Below are positions 55,729 to 64,000 of a stretch of 64,000 bases of DNA, one piece after another. Both the position numbers and the translations under genes were made by a program. The DNA lies in contig CAVUZI010000011.1 of assembly GCA_963745955.1 (NCBI GenBank), positions 930,001-994,000 of the forward strand, in the 5' to 3' direction. The notes beneath the pieces were generated by a model that worked only from the letters and a program-made list of their open reading frames with translations, had not been told where the DNA came from and ran no database searches. Within the stretch, counting starts at the first letter, position 1; every line of letters starts with the position of its first letter. Source of the DNA: Bog-756 sp963745955. Lineage in GTDB: Bacteria > Actinomycetota > Acidimicrobiia > Acidimicrobiales > RAAP-2.

Positions 55729-56550
55729 TCAGATCCGACCGGCCTGCATCCTGAGCATGTCGGTGGCACCGGCACCGTCGACGGCGATGACCTGACCGGA
55801 GACGAACCGGGCCGCGGCGCTGCACAGGAACAGGGTGAGGTAACCGATGTCGGCGCCCTGCCCGTGGAGGCCGAGCGGGTTCGTCGGTCGGTCCGACGCG
55901 CCCGGGACGGCATCGGCGAAACGGCGGACCCCTTCCGTGTTGCTCATCGAGCCCGGCGCGATGGCGTTCACCCGTATGCCGTACGGCCCCCACTCGACCG
56001 CGCAGGTGCGGGTCAGGGAGTCGACGCCCGACTTGGCCGCGGCCACGTGCGCCTGGTAGACGACCCCACGCTGCTCGAACGGTGCGCTGATGTTCACGAT
56101 GGACCCGCCGTGGTCGCGGAGCCAGGCGTCGAACGCGGCCCGGGTCACGTTGTACGTACCCAACAGGTCGATGTCGACCACCGCCTTGAAGCCGTTGGGC
56201 GAGATCTTCGACATCGGGGCGGGAAAGTTGCCGGCCGCGTTGTTGACCACGATGTCGAGCCCACCGCCGGCCGCTACCACCTGGTCGACCACAGCTCGCA
56301 CCTCATCGGCATCCCGCACGTCACACACCCCGAGCGAGGCGTCGACGCCCTCCGCCCGCAGCTCGTCCACCGCGGCCTCGAGGTTCTCCCGCTTCCGGCT
56401 GGCCATGGTGATGCGGGCGCCATGGGCACCGAGGACCCGGCAGATCTCCTTGCCGATGCCGGTGGCACCGCCCGTCACCAGCGCGACCTGACCGTCGAGT
56501 AGGTCGGGGGCGAAGCAACTGGCTCCATCGGTGTCGGTCGAATCCTGCAC
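55729..56550 (-). CDS. SDR of the 2,4-dienoyl-CoA reductase type
   Basis: 273 residues. VALVTGGATGIGKEI for NAD(P), NNAAGNFPAPMSK and a catalytic region SIVNISAPFEQ, YQAHVAAAKSGVDSLTR. The NNAAGNFxAP and the H-x-x-x-A-K pattern are typical of peroxisomal 2,4-dienoyl-CoA reductase-like SDRs rather than ordinary SDRs with Tyr-x3-Lys. Acts on unsaturated acyl-CoA in that family. GTG 56550 with GGGGGGA. It is convergent with the carboxyltransferase gene. Confidence 0.82.
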   Translation of the reverse strand: MQDSTDTDGASCFAPDLLDGQVALVTGGATGIGKEICRVLGAHGARITMASRKRENLEAAVDELRAEGVDASLGVCDVRDADEVRAVVDQVVAAGGGLDIVVNNAAGNFPAPMSKISPNGFKAVVDIDLLGTYNVTRAAFDAWLRDHGGSIVNISAPFEQRGVVYQAHVAAAKSGVDSLTRTCAVEWGPYGIRVNAIAPGSMSNTEGVRRFADAVPGASDRPTNPLGLHGQGADIGYLTLFLCSAAARFVSGQVIAVDGAGATDMLRMQAGRI

Positions 56551-56705
56551 GGTCCCCCCGCGGCTGTCGTCGGAACCCCTCGTTCCGCCCTACCGCCTAG
56601 CACACGCGTCGGAGCGGAGGCCACCGGGCGGAGCCTCCCGGATTCGACCGTGCATGGCACCGTCACCCGAGCCCGCCCGTCACGGTTCGGTAATGTCGGC
56701 CCACC

Positions 56706-57797
56706 ATGACCTTTGAACCCTTCGACCGTGCCGTACGGGCAGCATTCGTGGGCCTCGGCCGTATCTACGACCTCAACATGCGCGCCTACGTCGACAATCC
56801 CGACGTCGAGGTGGTGGCGCTGGTCGACCCGAGCGAGGAACGGCGCATCCAGCGACAGGCGGACTGGCCGTCCGCCCGGACATTCGCATCCGTGGCCGAG
56901 CTGGCCGCCAGCGGCCTCGAGGTCGACGCGGTCGAAGCACTGCTCCCGATCCCGCTGCACGTCGACGGCGTCAGCGAGCTCCTCTCCCACGGATGGCACG
57001 TCAACCTGCAGAAACCGATGTGCAACGACCTGCACGACGCCCGCCGGCTCCTCGACGCGGCCGAGGCCGCCGACCGCCAGCTGCGGGTAATGGAGAACTA
57101 CATCTTCTACCAACCCCTGGTCAGGCTCAAAGAGATCGTCGACTCCGGGGAGATCGGCGAGGTCAGTGGCTACCACATGAAGATGGTGGCCAGCGGCCTC
57201 GGGGGTTGGGACGTCCCGGCCAGCAGTTACGAGTGGCAGTTCAAGCAGATGCGCAAGGGCCGCGGCATCCTCGTGTTCGACGACGGCTGGCACAAGCTGG
57301 CCACCGCCATCTGGCTCTTCGGTCCGATCCGGGAGGTGCGGGCCTGGGTGGGCGGGACCGAGGTGGTACCCGGCATCGAGATCGACGCCCCCTCCACACT
57401 GGTGTGGGAGCACGACAGCGGTATCCGGGGGGTGTGGGACATCACGCTGGCCCCGAACATGTACCTCCGCTCCGACTACTACACCAACGACGAGCGCTGG
57501 GAGGTCACCGGGCGCCGGGGCTATGCGCGCGTCAACCGCTGCACCGGCCGCGGCATCCAACAGCCGAGCCTCGAGGTCTACGCCGACGGGCTGATGCACT
57601 CGTACCATGCCCTCGACGACGACTGGGCCAGCAGCTTCAGGGATTCCGGCCGCCACTGGCTGCGCTGGCTCCACACCGGTGAGGGTCCGATGCTGTGGAG
57701 CGGCGCCGAGGCCGTCTCCGTGTTGCGCTTCGCCCTGGCCGCCTACGCCAGCAGTGCCGCGGGCGGCACCGGCGTGGACCCCGCCTCGCTCGGGTAG
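56706..57797 (+). CDS. Gfo/Idh/MocA family oxidoreductase
   Basis: 363 residues. Rossmann N-terminus VRAAFVGLGRIYDLNMRAY, VEVVALVDPSEERR, GWHVNLQKPMCNDLHDA (the EKP/QKP motif), then a mixed alpha/beta domain. QKP instead of EKP keeps the lysine. Substrate may be a sugar or a cyclitol; the neighbours do not tell. ATG 56706. Confidence 0.85.
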   Translation: MTFEPFDRAVRAAFVGLGRIYDLNMRAYVDNPDVEVVALVDPSEERRIQRQADWPSARTFASVAELAASGLEVDAVEALLPIPLHVDGVSELLSHGWHVNLQKPMCNDLHDARRLLDAAEAADRQLRVMENYIFYQPLVRLKEIVDSGEIGEVSGYHMKMVASGLGGWDVPASSYEWQFKQMRKGRGILVFDDGWHKLATAIWLFGPIREVRAWVGGTEVVPGIEIDAPSTLVWEHDSGIRGVWDITLAPNMYLRSDYYTNDERWEVTGRRGYARVNRCTGRGIQQPSLEVYADGLMHSYHALDDDWASSFRDSGRHWLRWLHTGEGPMLWSGAEAVSVLRFALAAYASSAAGGTGVDPASLG

Positions 57798-57873
57798 GCC
57801 CGCGCCCCGGGGCCCGGTCGGGACCCCGCGGTTCCACCGGGACGCATCCGGACGTGGTGGTACCGTGCCCTCT

Positions 57874-57992
57874 GGCATCGGTCGGCGGTGGCGCCGGCTG
57901 TCGTGGCATCGGTCGGCAGTGGCGCCGGCTGTCGTGGCATCGGTCGGCGGTGGCGCCGGCTGACGTGGCATCGGTCGGCGTGGCGCCGGGCC
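57874..57992. repeat. 31-bp tandem repeats upstream of the DapB-like gene
   Basis: Units starting ggcatcggtcggcggtggcg at 57874, 57905, 57936 and 57967 (period 31), the last truncated and with a deleted G. Only a few substitutions separate them. They end just before the Shine-Dalgarno of the gene at 58007. Confidence 0.95.
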
Positions 57993-58006
57993 GAAGAAGG
58001 AGACCC

Positions 58007-59062
58007 GTGGCCATTCGCGTCATCCAATGGGCAACCGGCGGGGTCGGCCGGGCCGCCATCGCCGGTGTGCTGGCCCACCCCGAACTGGAGCTGGTGGGGT
58101 GCTGGGTCCACAGCCGGGACAAAGCCGGTCGCGACGTCGGCGAGCTGTGCGGTGGCCCACCGCTCGGCATCACCGCGACGAACGACATCGACGAACTGGT
58201 CGGGCTCGACGCCGAGTGCGTCATCTACTCGCCGGTCATGGCCGACCCGGCGGTGGTGAGCCGCCTGCTGGCCTCGGGCAAGAACGTGGTCACCCCGTTG
58301 AACTGGTTCTACCCCGGGGGTCGCGACGAGTCCCGTATCGAGGCCGCCTGTGCCGAGGGAGGGACGACCGTCCACGGTACGGGCATACATCCCGGCGGCA
58401 TCACCGAGCGCTTCCCGCTGATGGTGTCCGCCCTCTCGCAGTCCATCACCCACGTCCGGGCCGAGGAGTTCTCGGACATCCGCTCCTACGGGGCGCCGGC
58501 CGTGGTGGGGGACATCATGCTCTTCGGCAAGACCCCCGAGGAGGCGGCCGCCTCACTGATGCCGGCCATCCTGGGGGACGGGTTCGGCCAGTCCATCGCC
58601 ATGGTCGCCCACGGCCTCGGCTTCGCGCTCGACACCGAGCTGACCGTGGGCCACGAGGTGGCCGTGGCCACGGCCCCCATCGACTCACCCATCGGCCCCA
58701 TCCAACCGGGCCGCATCGCGGCCCAGAAGTTCTGCTGGCAGGGCACGGTCGGCGGGACGCCGGTGATCACGGTCCGGACCAACTGGTTCATGGGCCAGGA
58801 GCATCTCGATCCGGCCTGGACCTTCGGACCCGAGGGCGAGCGCTTCGAGGTCGAGGTCACCGGCGATCCGTCCAGCCGGGTCACCTTCCGGGGCTGGCAC
58901 CCCGAGTCCATCGCCGCCGGCCTCGTCCGCAACCCGGGGGTGGTGGCCACGGCGACCCACTGCGTGAGCGCGGTCCCGGCCGTGGTGGCGGCCGAGCCCG
59001 GGATCAAGAGCTACCTGGACCTTCCGCCGTACTCGGGCCGAGCGGCATCCCACCTCCGCTGA
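58007..59062 (+). CDS. DapB-like NAD(P)-binding oxidoreductase
   Basis: 351 residues from GTG 58007 (AAGGAG 5 bases before). VIQWATGGVGRAAIAGVL and LVGCWVHSRDKAGRDVGEL form the nucleotide-binding start; TTVHGTGIHPGGITE corresponds to TFYGTGMNPGLADI of the paralogue at 35371, and a further part is DPSSRVTFRGWHPES. Same dihydrodipicolinate reductase-like family. The two genes lie 22 kb apart. Confidence 0.85.
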   Translation: MAIRVIQWATGGVGRAAIAGVLAHPELELVGCWVHSRDKAGRDVGELCGGPPLGITATNDIDELVGLDAECVIYSPVMADPAVVSRLLASGKNVVTPLNWFYPGGRDESRIEAACAEGGTTVHGTGIHPGGITERFPLMVSALSQSITHVRAEEFSDIRSYGAPAVVGDIMLFGKTPEEAAASLMPAILGDGFGQSIAMVAHGLGFALDTELTVGHEVAVATAPIDSPIGPIQPGRIAAQKFCWQGTVGGTPVITVRTNWFMGQEHLDPAWTFGPEGERFEVEVTGDPSSRVTFRGWHPESIAAGLVRNPGVVATATHCVSAVPAVVAAEPGIKSYLDLPPYSGRAASHLR

Positions 59063-59081
59063 ACCAGGAAGGGCGGTGCCC

Positions 59082-59876
59082 ATGAGCCTCCTCGACCGAT
59101 TCCTCCTGACCGACAAGGTCGCCATCATCACCGGGGCGGGCCGCGGTATCGGCCGGGGTATCGCCGTCGGATTCGCCGACGCCGGGGCCGACATCGTGGC
59201 CGCCGCCCGCACCAAGTCCGATCTCGACGCCACCGCGGCCGAGGTCGGTGACCGCGGCCGCCGGGCACTGGCCGTCGTCACCGATGTGATGATCACCGAG
59301 GATCTCGAACGCCTCGTGGAAGCCACGGTCGAGGAATTCGGAAAGGTCGACATCCTCGTCAACAACGCCGGCGGCACCTACCCGGCGCCGGCCCTGCAGA
59401 CGTCTGAGCGGTTCTTCGAGACCGCCCTGCGTTTCAACGTCACCCAGGCCTTCCTCCTCACCAAGCTGGTGGCGCCCCGGATGGTGGCCACCGCCGGTGG
59501 CGGTGCGGTGGTCAACATCTCGTCCCGGTCGAGTGACATGGTCCAGGAGTCGTTCGTGGCCTACGGCGCAGCCAAGGCCGCCCTCAACATGGTGACCCGG
59601 AACCTGGCGCCCGAGTTCGCGCCCCTGGTGCGGGTCAATGCCATCTCCGTCGGCGGCGTGGCCACCGACTCGCTCGACGTGGTCCTCACCGACGAGCACC
59701 TGCGGGCCCAATTCATGGCCGGGACGCCCATGGGCCGTCCGGGAACGGTAGAGGACATCGCAGCCTGCGCCCTCTACCTGGCCTCGCCGGCCTCGGGTTG
59801 GGTGACCGGAAAGATCCTGCAGGTCGACGGAGGGACCGAGGCGCCGTCCATCACCGTTCCCGCGCCGCCTCTTTGA
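59082..59876 (+). CDS. Short-chain dehydrogenase/reductase
   Basis: 264 residues. AIITGAGRGIGRGIAV, ILVNNAGGTYPAP, VVNISSRSSDMV and YGAAKAALNMVT give the full SDR set. A GTG at 59076 is an alternative start. It lies 19 bp after the DapB-like stop, so one transcript. Confidence 0.9.
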   Translation: MSLLDRFLLTDKVAIITGAGRGIGRGIAVGFADAGADIVAAARTKSDLDATAAEVGDRGRRALAVVTDVMITEDLERLVEATVEEFGKVDILVNNAGGTYPAPALQTSERFFETALRFNVTQAFLLTKLVAPRMVATAGGGAVVNISSRSSDMVQESFVAYGAAKAALNMVTRNLAPEFAPLVRVNAISVGGVATDSLDVVLTDEHLRAQFMAGTPMGRPGTVEDIAACALYLASPASGWVTGKILQVDGGTEAPSITVPAPPL

Positions 59877-59962
59877 ACCCCGCCTCGTTGACCACTGCCC
59901 CCCGACCCGCACCCGTCTGACCCGCGCCCGGTCGTCCCGGTCGCCGGTACCCTGGACGCCTC

Positions 59963-61719
59963 GTGGCCGTGCTCGTCGATCTCCAGGACGTCGCCGTGCG
60001 GCGGGCCCACCGGATCCTCTTCGAGGGACTCTCGCTCACCGTCAGCCGACGGGGACCGTGTCGGCGTGGTGGGCATCAACGGCACGGGGAAGTCGACACT
60101 GCTGAGACTGGTCGCCGGTACGGACCTCCCCGACGAGGGTCAGGTCCGGCGGGGCCGGGGTGCCCGGGTCGGCTTTCTCGAGCAGGTGCCCACGCTGCCC
60201 CCGGGGACGGTGGGCGGGGCCGTCGGGGAAGGGTGGGAGGCCGAGGCCGCCCTCGACCGCCTGGGCATGACCGCCGCCGCCGGTGTGGACGTGGACTCCC
60301 TGTCCGGCGGCCAGGCCAAGCGGGTGGCGCTGGCCCGCGTGCTGGCCCGGCCGGCCGAGTTGCTGGTCCTCGACGAGCCCACCAACCACCTCGACCTGGG
60401 CGCGGTGGCCTGGCTCGAGCACCAGCTGCGGACGTTCCGCGGCGGCCTGGTCCTCGTCACCCACGACCGCCACCTGCTCGACCGGGTGACCAACCGGATG
60501 CTCGAGATCGACCGGGGCCGCACCTTCGTGCACGAAGGGGGGTACGCGTCGTACCTGGAGGCCAGGGCGGAGCGGGAGGTGCAGGTCGCATCGGCCGAGG
60601 CCACCCGACGCAACCTGGCCCGGCGCGAGCTCGCCTGGCTCCGGCGCGGTGCGCAGGCCCGATCCCGCAAGCCCCAGGCCCGAGTCGACGCCGCAGTGCG
60701 GACCATCGAGGACCGCCCCGAGGCCCCGGCCCGTTCCACCGGCCTCGAGCTGACGGGGATCACGCCGCGGCTCGGCGACAAGGTGATCGAGTGCATCGGC
60801 GCCGGCTTCCGCTACGGCGACGGGCCCACGGTGCTGTCCGGTGTCGACCTCGCCCTCGGACGGCGCGAGCGCCTCGGCGTCGTCGGGGCCAACGGCACCG
60901 GAAAATCGACCCTGGTCGACCTGCTGGCCGGGCGGCGGCAGCCCACCTCCGGGCGGATCGACACCGGGCCCACCGTCGTCACCGGGTACTACGACCAACA
61001 GGGGAGGGAGCTCGATCCGGAGGCACGGGTGCAGGACCTGGTGGCCGGCCCCCACCGTTCGCCCGGGTCGCTGGCCGACGTCGAGCTGATGAAGCGCTTC
61101 TGGTTCGCCGGAGAGCTGACCCTGGCCCGGGCGGGATCGCTGTCGGGCGGCGAGCGGCGGCGCCTGCAGCTGCTGTTGGTGCTGGCCGGGCGGCCGAACG
61201 TCCTCTTCCTCGACGAGCCGACCAACGACCTCGATCTGGACACGCTCCGCATCCTCGAGGACTTCCTCGAGGACTGGCCCGGCGCGCTGGTGACGGTCAG
61301 CCACGACCGCACATTCCTCGAGCGGACCACCGACCGCCTGGTCACGGTGGAGCCCGGCGGCGCGCTGTCCGGGGTCCCCGGCGGTGTCTCGGGGTGGCTG
61401 GCCCGGGTCGGGCACGAGAGCCCCCGCCGGCCCGGTCCCCTCCCGTCGGCCACGCCCGGCGCCCCGAAGGCACCGCGGCGCCCCCGGCCGGATGCCGACG
61501 GGCGGTCCGCCCCCCTCGGCCGGCTCCTGCGCGAGGCCGAGAAGGAGATGGTCCGGCTGGCAGCGTGAGCGGGACAAGGTGGCCGCCGATCTGACCGCGG
61601 CCGCCGACCACCGGGAGATGGCCCGGCTGGGCGACGAGCTGACCTCGGCCCAGGTCGCCCTGGACGAGGCCGAGGAGCGTTGGCTGTCCCTCGCCGAGGA
61701 GGCAGAATCAAGAGGTTGA
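59963..61719 (+). CDS. ABC-F family ATPase, twice frameshifted
   Basis: About 585 residues. Two ABC domains without TM segments: Walker A GINGTGKSTLLR and GANGTGKSTLVDL, signature LSGGQAKRVALARVL and LSGGERRRLQLLLV, Walker B LLVLDEPTNHLDL and FLDEPTNDLDLD, and a linker rich in Arg. C-terminal coiled coil RERDKVAADLTAAADHREMA as in Uup-type proteins. Frame changes near 60045 and 61560, each explained by one extra base. ABC-F proteins act on ribosomes (translation factors or antibiotic protection). Confidence 0.9.
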
Positions 61720-61835
61720 CCCCTGGACAGAGGTTGACCGGTGGATCTGCACCGTGGTTGGTGTGGTTGATGCACAGTGGGTGGATGCACAGTGGGTAGA
61801 TCCCAGGCGTCGTCGAGCGAGACAAGGAGCCATCC

Positions 61836-63221
61836 ATGGCCATCACCAGCACCAACCCGGCCACCGGCCAGGTACTCAAGGTCTTCACCGAGCTCACCGA
61901 CGACGAGGTGGACCGCAGGCTGGCCCGGGCCGCGGCCGCCTTCCTCGACGTACCGCGGCACGTCCTTCGCGGAGCGCTCGGCGTGGATGACCGCAGCCGC
62001 CGACGTCCTCGACGCCGATGTGGACCGGGTCGCCGAGATGATGACCACGGAGATGGGCAAGACGCTGGTCGCCGCCCGCCAGGAGGTGCAGAAGTGCGCC
62101 CGCGCCTGCCGCTACTTCGCCGAGCACGCCGAGGGGTTCCTGGCCGACGAGCCGGCCGACGCCGGCGCCGTGGGCGCGACTTCGGCCTACGCCCGCTACC
62201 AGCCGCTCGGGCCCGTCCTCGCCGTCATGCCCTGGAACTTCCCCCTGTGGCAGGTCATGCGCTTCGCCGCCCCGGCTCTGATGGCCGGCAACGTCGGCCT
62301 GCTCAAGCACGCCTCCAACGTCCCCCAGACCGCGCTCTACCTGGAGGAGCTGTTCAGCCGGGCCGGCTTTCCCGACGGCGTGTTCCAGACCCTGCTGATC
62401 GGTTCGAAGAAGGTCGAGTCCGTCCTCCGCGACGACCGGGTGGTGGCCGTCACCCTCACCGGGTCGGGCCCGGCCGGCTCGTCGGTCGCCTCCATCGCCG
62501 GCGACGAGGTCAAGAAGTCGGTCCTCGAGCTCGGCGGCAGCGATCCGTTCATCGTCCTTCCGTCCGCCGCCCTGGGGCGGGCGGCCGAGGTGGGTGCCGT
62601 CGCCCGCTCCCTCAACAACGGCCAGTCGTGCATCGCGGCCAAGCGGTTCATCGTCCATACCGACGTGGCCGACGAGTTCGAGCGGCTGTTCGTCGAGCAG
62701 ATGGCGTCGAAGGTCGTCGGCGACCCGATGGACGTCCGCACCGAGGTGGGGCCGCTCGCCACCGAGCAGCAGCGAGCCGACGTCGTCGGGCTGGTCGACG
62801 ATGCCACGGCCAAGGGGGCGACGGTGCTGTGCGGCGGTCGGGTCCCCGACGGCCCCGGGTGGTACTACCCGCCGACCGTGCTCACCGGGATCACCCCGGA
62901 CATGCGGGTGCACGCCGAAGAGGTGTTCGGACCGGTGGCCACCCTGTACCGGGTGGACACCATCGAGGAGGCCATCGAGCTGGCCAACGGCACGGCCTTC
63001 GGGCTGGGGGCCAACGCATGGACCAACGACAGGGCGGAGCGCGAGCGCCTCATCACCGAGCTCGAGGCCGGGATGGTCTTCATCAACGGCAACGTGACCT
63101 CCTACCCCGAGCTCCCGTTCGGCGGGATCAAGACGTCGGGGTACGGGCGCGAGCTCACGGCCCACGGCATCAGGGAGTTCTGCAACCTCAAGTCCGTGTG
63201 GGTGGGCGAGGACGCGCCTGA
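61836..63221 (+). CDS. gabD1: Succinate-semialdehyde dehydrogenase-like aldehyde dehydrogenase, frameshifted
   Basis: About 462 residues. NAD(P) site VMPWNFPLWQVMRFAAPALM, KHASNVPQTALYLEELF, the Glu in VLELGGSDPF and the catalytic Cys in NNGQSCIAAKR. The sequence follows the GabD1 type of actinobacteria (MPWNFPLWQV, LPFGGIKTSGYGREL). Shifts near 61950 (one extra G) and near 63217 (one lost base before the stop EDAP). Oxidises succinate semialdehyde or a similar short aldehyde with NAD(P). Confidence 0.87.
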   Translation: MAITSTNPATGQVLKVFTELTDDEVDRRLARAAAAFLDVPRHVLRGALGVDDRSRRRPRRRCGPGRRDDDHGDGQDAGRRPPGGAEVRPRLPLLRRARRGVPGRRAGRRRRRGRDFGLRPLPAARARPRRHALELPPVAGHALRRPGSDGRQRRPAQARLQRPPDRALPGGAVQPGRLSRRRVPDPADRFEEGRVRPPRRPGGGRHPHRVGPGRLVGRLHRRRRGQEVGPRARRQRSVHRPSVRRPGAGGRGGCRRPLPQQRPVVHRGQAVHRPYRRGRRVRAAVRRADGVEGRRRPDGRPHRGGAARHRAAASRRRRAGRRCHGQGGDGAVRRSGPRRPRVVLPADRAHRDHPGHAGARRRGVRTGGHPVPGGHHRGGHRAGQRHGLRAGGQRMDQRQGGARAPHHRARGRDGLHQRQRDLLPRAPVRRDQDVGVRARAHGPRHQGVLQPQVRVGGRGRA

Positions 63222-63241
63222 CCGGCGGCCGGGATCCGGCG

Positions 63242-63682
63242 CTAGCCCGGCTGGGCCGGCCGGGTCCAGCTGCCGGCCACGAACCCGTCGAGGAACTCGC
63301 GCCGGTGGACGAACTTCCACCGGCCCCCGACCACCCCGTAGGTGTCGAGATAGCGACCCCAGTGGTCGAGCCCGCTGGCGCCGAGGACCTGGTAGTAGCA
63401 ACGGGACGTGGCCGCGTCGGGTCCGGCCACGTCGATCTGGAGCGTGCTCGTGTGGTGGCGCACCATGACCGGGCCCGGACCACGACGGGCCAGCTCGGCC
63501 GCCCCGGTGAAGATGGAGCGGATCTCCTCGTGTCCCCGGTACGGTCGTCCGTCGAGCTCCATGACGGCATCGGGTGCGAAGCACTCCAGCACCTGGTCGA
63601 ACCGGCCGGAGTCGGCGTTGGCGTTGTACCGGGCCACCAGATCGCGGATGCTCTCCCGCGCCATCAACTCCCACAATTCCAC
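63242..63682 (-). CDS. SnoaL-like/NTF2-fold protein
   Basis: 146 residues from GTG 63682. RESIRDLVARYNANADSGRFDQV and LDGRPYRGHEEIRSIF are typical of the SnoaL_4-type cone fold; these act as small isomerases, cyclases or dehydratases or are non-catalytic. It converges with the aldehyde dehydrogenase. Confidence 0.8.
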   Translation of the reverse strand: MELWELMARESIRDLVARYNANADSGRFDQVLECFAPDAVMELDGRPYRGHEEIRSIFTGAAELARRGPGPVMVRHHTSTLQIDVAGPDAATSRCYYQVLGASGLDHWGRYLDTYGVVGGRWKFVHRREFLDGFVAGSWTRPAQPG

Positions 63683-63740
63683 GATGCCCCCGCGTCAGGC
63701 CCGGGCCGCGCCAGGCCGGTGCGACCCGGCCCGCACCCGC

Positions 63741-64000
63741 TCACGAGCCGCTCATGGCCACGATGGGCTGGTTGAGGTGCACGCCGCCCATCGATCCGTC
63801 GAAGGCGGCGTCGCCGAAGGCGAAGATGCCGCCGTCGGCCGCCACCAGCCAGTAGCCCGCCGCCGTCGGTGGTGCCGGCCATGCCCACGATGGGCTGGTT
63901 GAGGGGAATGCCGCCCGTCGATCCGTCGAAGATGGCGTCGCCGAAGGCGAAGATGCCGCCGTCGGCCGCCACCAGCCAGTAGCCGCCCCCGTCCGGGGTG
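63741..64000 (-). CDS. 42-residue-repeat protein, C-terminal part only
   Basis: The end of a second GYWLVAADGG repeat protein running out of the window. Seen: GGIFAFGDAIFDGSTGG, LNQPIVGMAGT and a second unit GGIFAFGDAAFDGSMGG with terminal VAMSGS. A frame change near 63865 is explained by one extra G. Unlike the 2701 protein the repeats are the very C-terminus, with no serine-hydrolase domain after them. Its N-terminus is unknown. Confidence 0.8.
   Translation of the reverse strand, partial: PRTGAATGWWRPTAASSPSATPSSTDRRAAFPSTSPSWAWPAPPTAAGYWLVAADGGIFAFGDAAFDGSMGGVHLNQPIVAMSGS

Noticed and set aside
60042..62060. 672-codon open frame on the minus strand
   Set aside because: Lies wholly opposite the ABC-F and aldehyde dehydrogenase genes, low-complexity GC-driven composition, no recognisable domain.
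1..64000. Programmed +1 frameshifting as explanation for split genes
   Set aside because: No shared slippery motif, genes unrelated in function, and many changes lie in short G/C runs typical of consensus error.

Overview
The window is high-GC, tightly packed DNA from an actinomycete-type bacterium, most likely an uncultured or environmental member of the Acidimicrobiia. The indications are the 42-residue secreted repeats built on GYWLVAADGG, a DUF222/HNH endonuclease, an F420-type LLM oxidoreductase, a large LuxR (LAL) regulator, many SDR, P450 and CoA-handling enzymes, frequent GTG/TTG starts and ATGA/GTGA gene overlaps. No rRNA, tRNA, CRISPR array, insertion sequence or phage gene could be supported.

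Layout. 1-5.8 kb: 5'-truncated arylsulfatase, a small membrane-anchored protein, a secreted repeat/serine-hydrolase protein, a DUF1214 protein. 5.8-10.5 kb: catalase, Fe-S DNA glycosylase with an N-terminal tandem repeat, alpha/beta hydrolase, VapBC toxin-antitoxin with a palindromic operator, and a possible TY-Chap-like protein. 10.7-18 kb: amidohydrolase plus TetR regulator, AhpD-like protein, HNH endonuclease, universal stress protein plus a SthA-like flavoprotein, DUF4331 protein. 18.4-24.7 kb: LAL regulator, PAS/metallo-beta-lactamase-fold pair, small Zn-ribbon protein, DHA2-type exporter with a striking tandem-repeat leader. 24.9-31 kb: CoA transferase, CMD protein, HMG-CoA-lyase-like enzyme, DUF7064-like protein, APH-DUF6285 fusion, DUF2461. 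31-38.3 kb: methyltransferase, P450, HIBADH-type and SDR dehydrogenases, DapB-like oxidoreductase, VOC protein, LLM oxidoreductase, XRE regulator. 38.3-40 kb: a relatively AT-rich patch with a multi-TM sensor-like protein and a coupled 72-aa membrane protein. 40-49.7 kb: methyltransferase, EF-G-like GTPase, a second sensor-like membrane protein, amidohydrolase plus alpha/beta-barrel protein, DUF2510 coiled-coil protein, stand-alone EAL protein, K+ channel. 49.8-53.3 kb: ferredoxin, SCP2-like protein and diiron protein in one overlapping operon, divergent from a P450 across a promoter with two DevR/DosR-like boxes. 53.3-63.7 kb: SDRs, acyl-CoA carboxyltransferase, Gfo/Idh/MocA enzyme, second DapB-like enzyme, ABC-F ATPase, succinate-semialdehyde-type dehydrogenase, SnoaL-like protein. 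The window ends inside another 42-residue-repeat protein.

Function. Most genes look like peripheral catabolism of hydrophobic or CoA-activated substrates (hydroxylation, dehydrogenation, CoA transfer, carboxylation, retro-aldol cleavage) together with stress defence and c-di-GMP-type signalling. The best candidates for something not yet described are the diiron/SCP2/ferredoxin operon with its DevR-like promoter, two paralogous sensor membrane modules that lack any output domain, and the exporter preceded by a chain of identical, mutually overlapping six-codon ORFs.

Caveat. About twenty genes carry single-base frameshifts, nearly all of the type that one extra G or C would create. This is best read as consensus-sequence error, so genes split across frames are annotated here as one locus. 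Short tandem repeats (8-31 bp units) are unusually common between genes.
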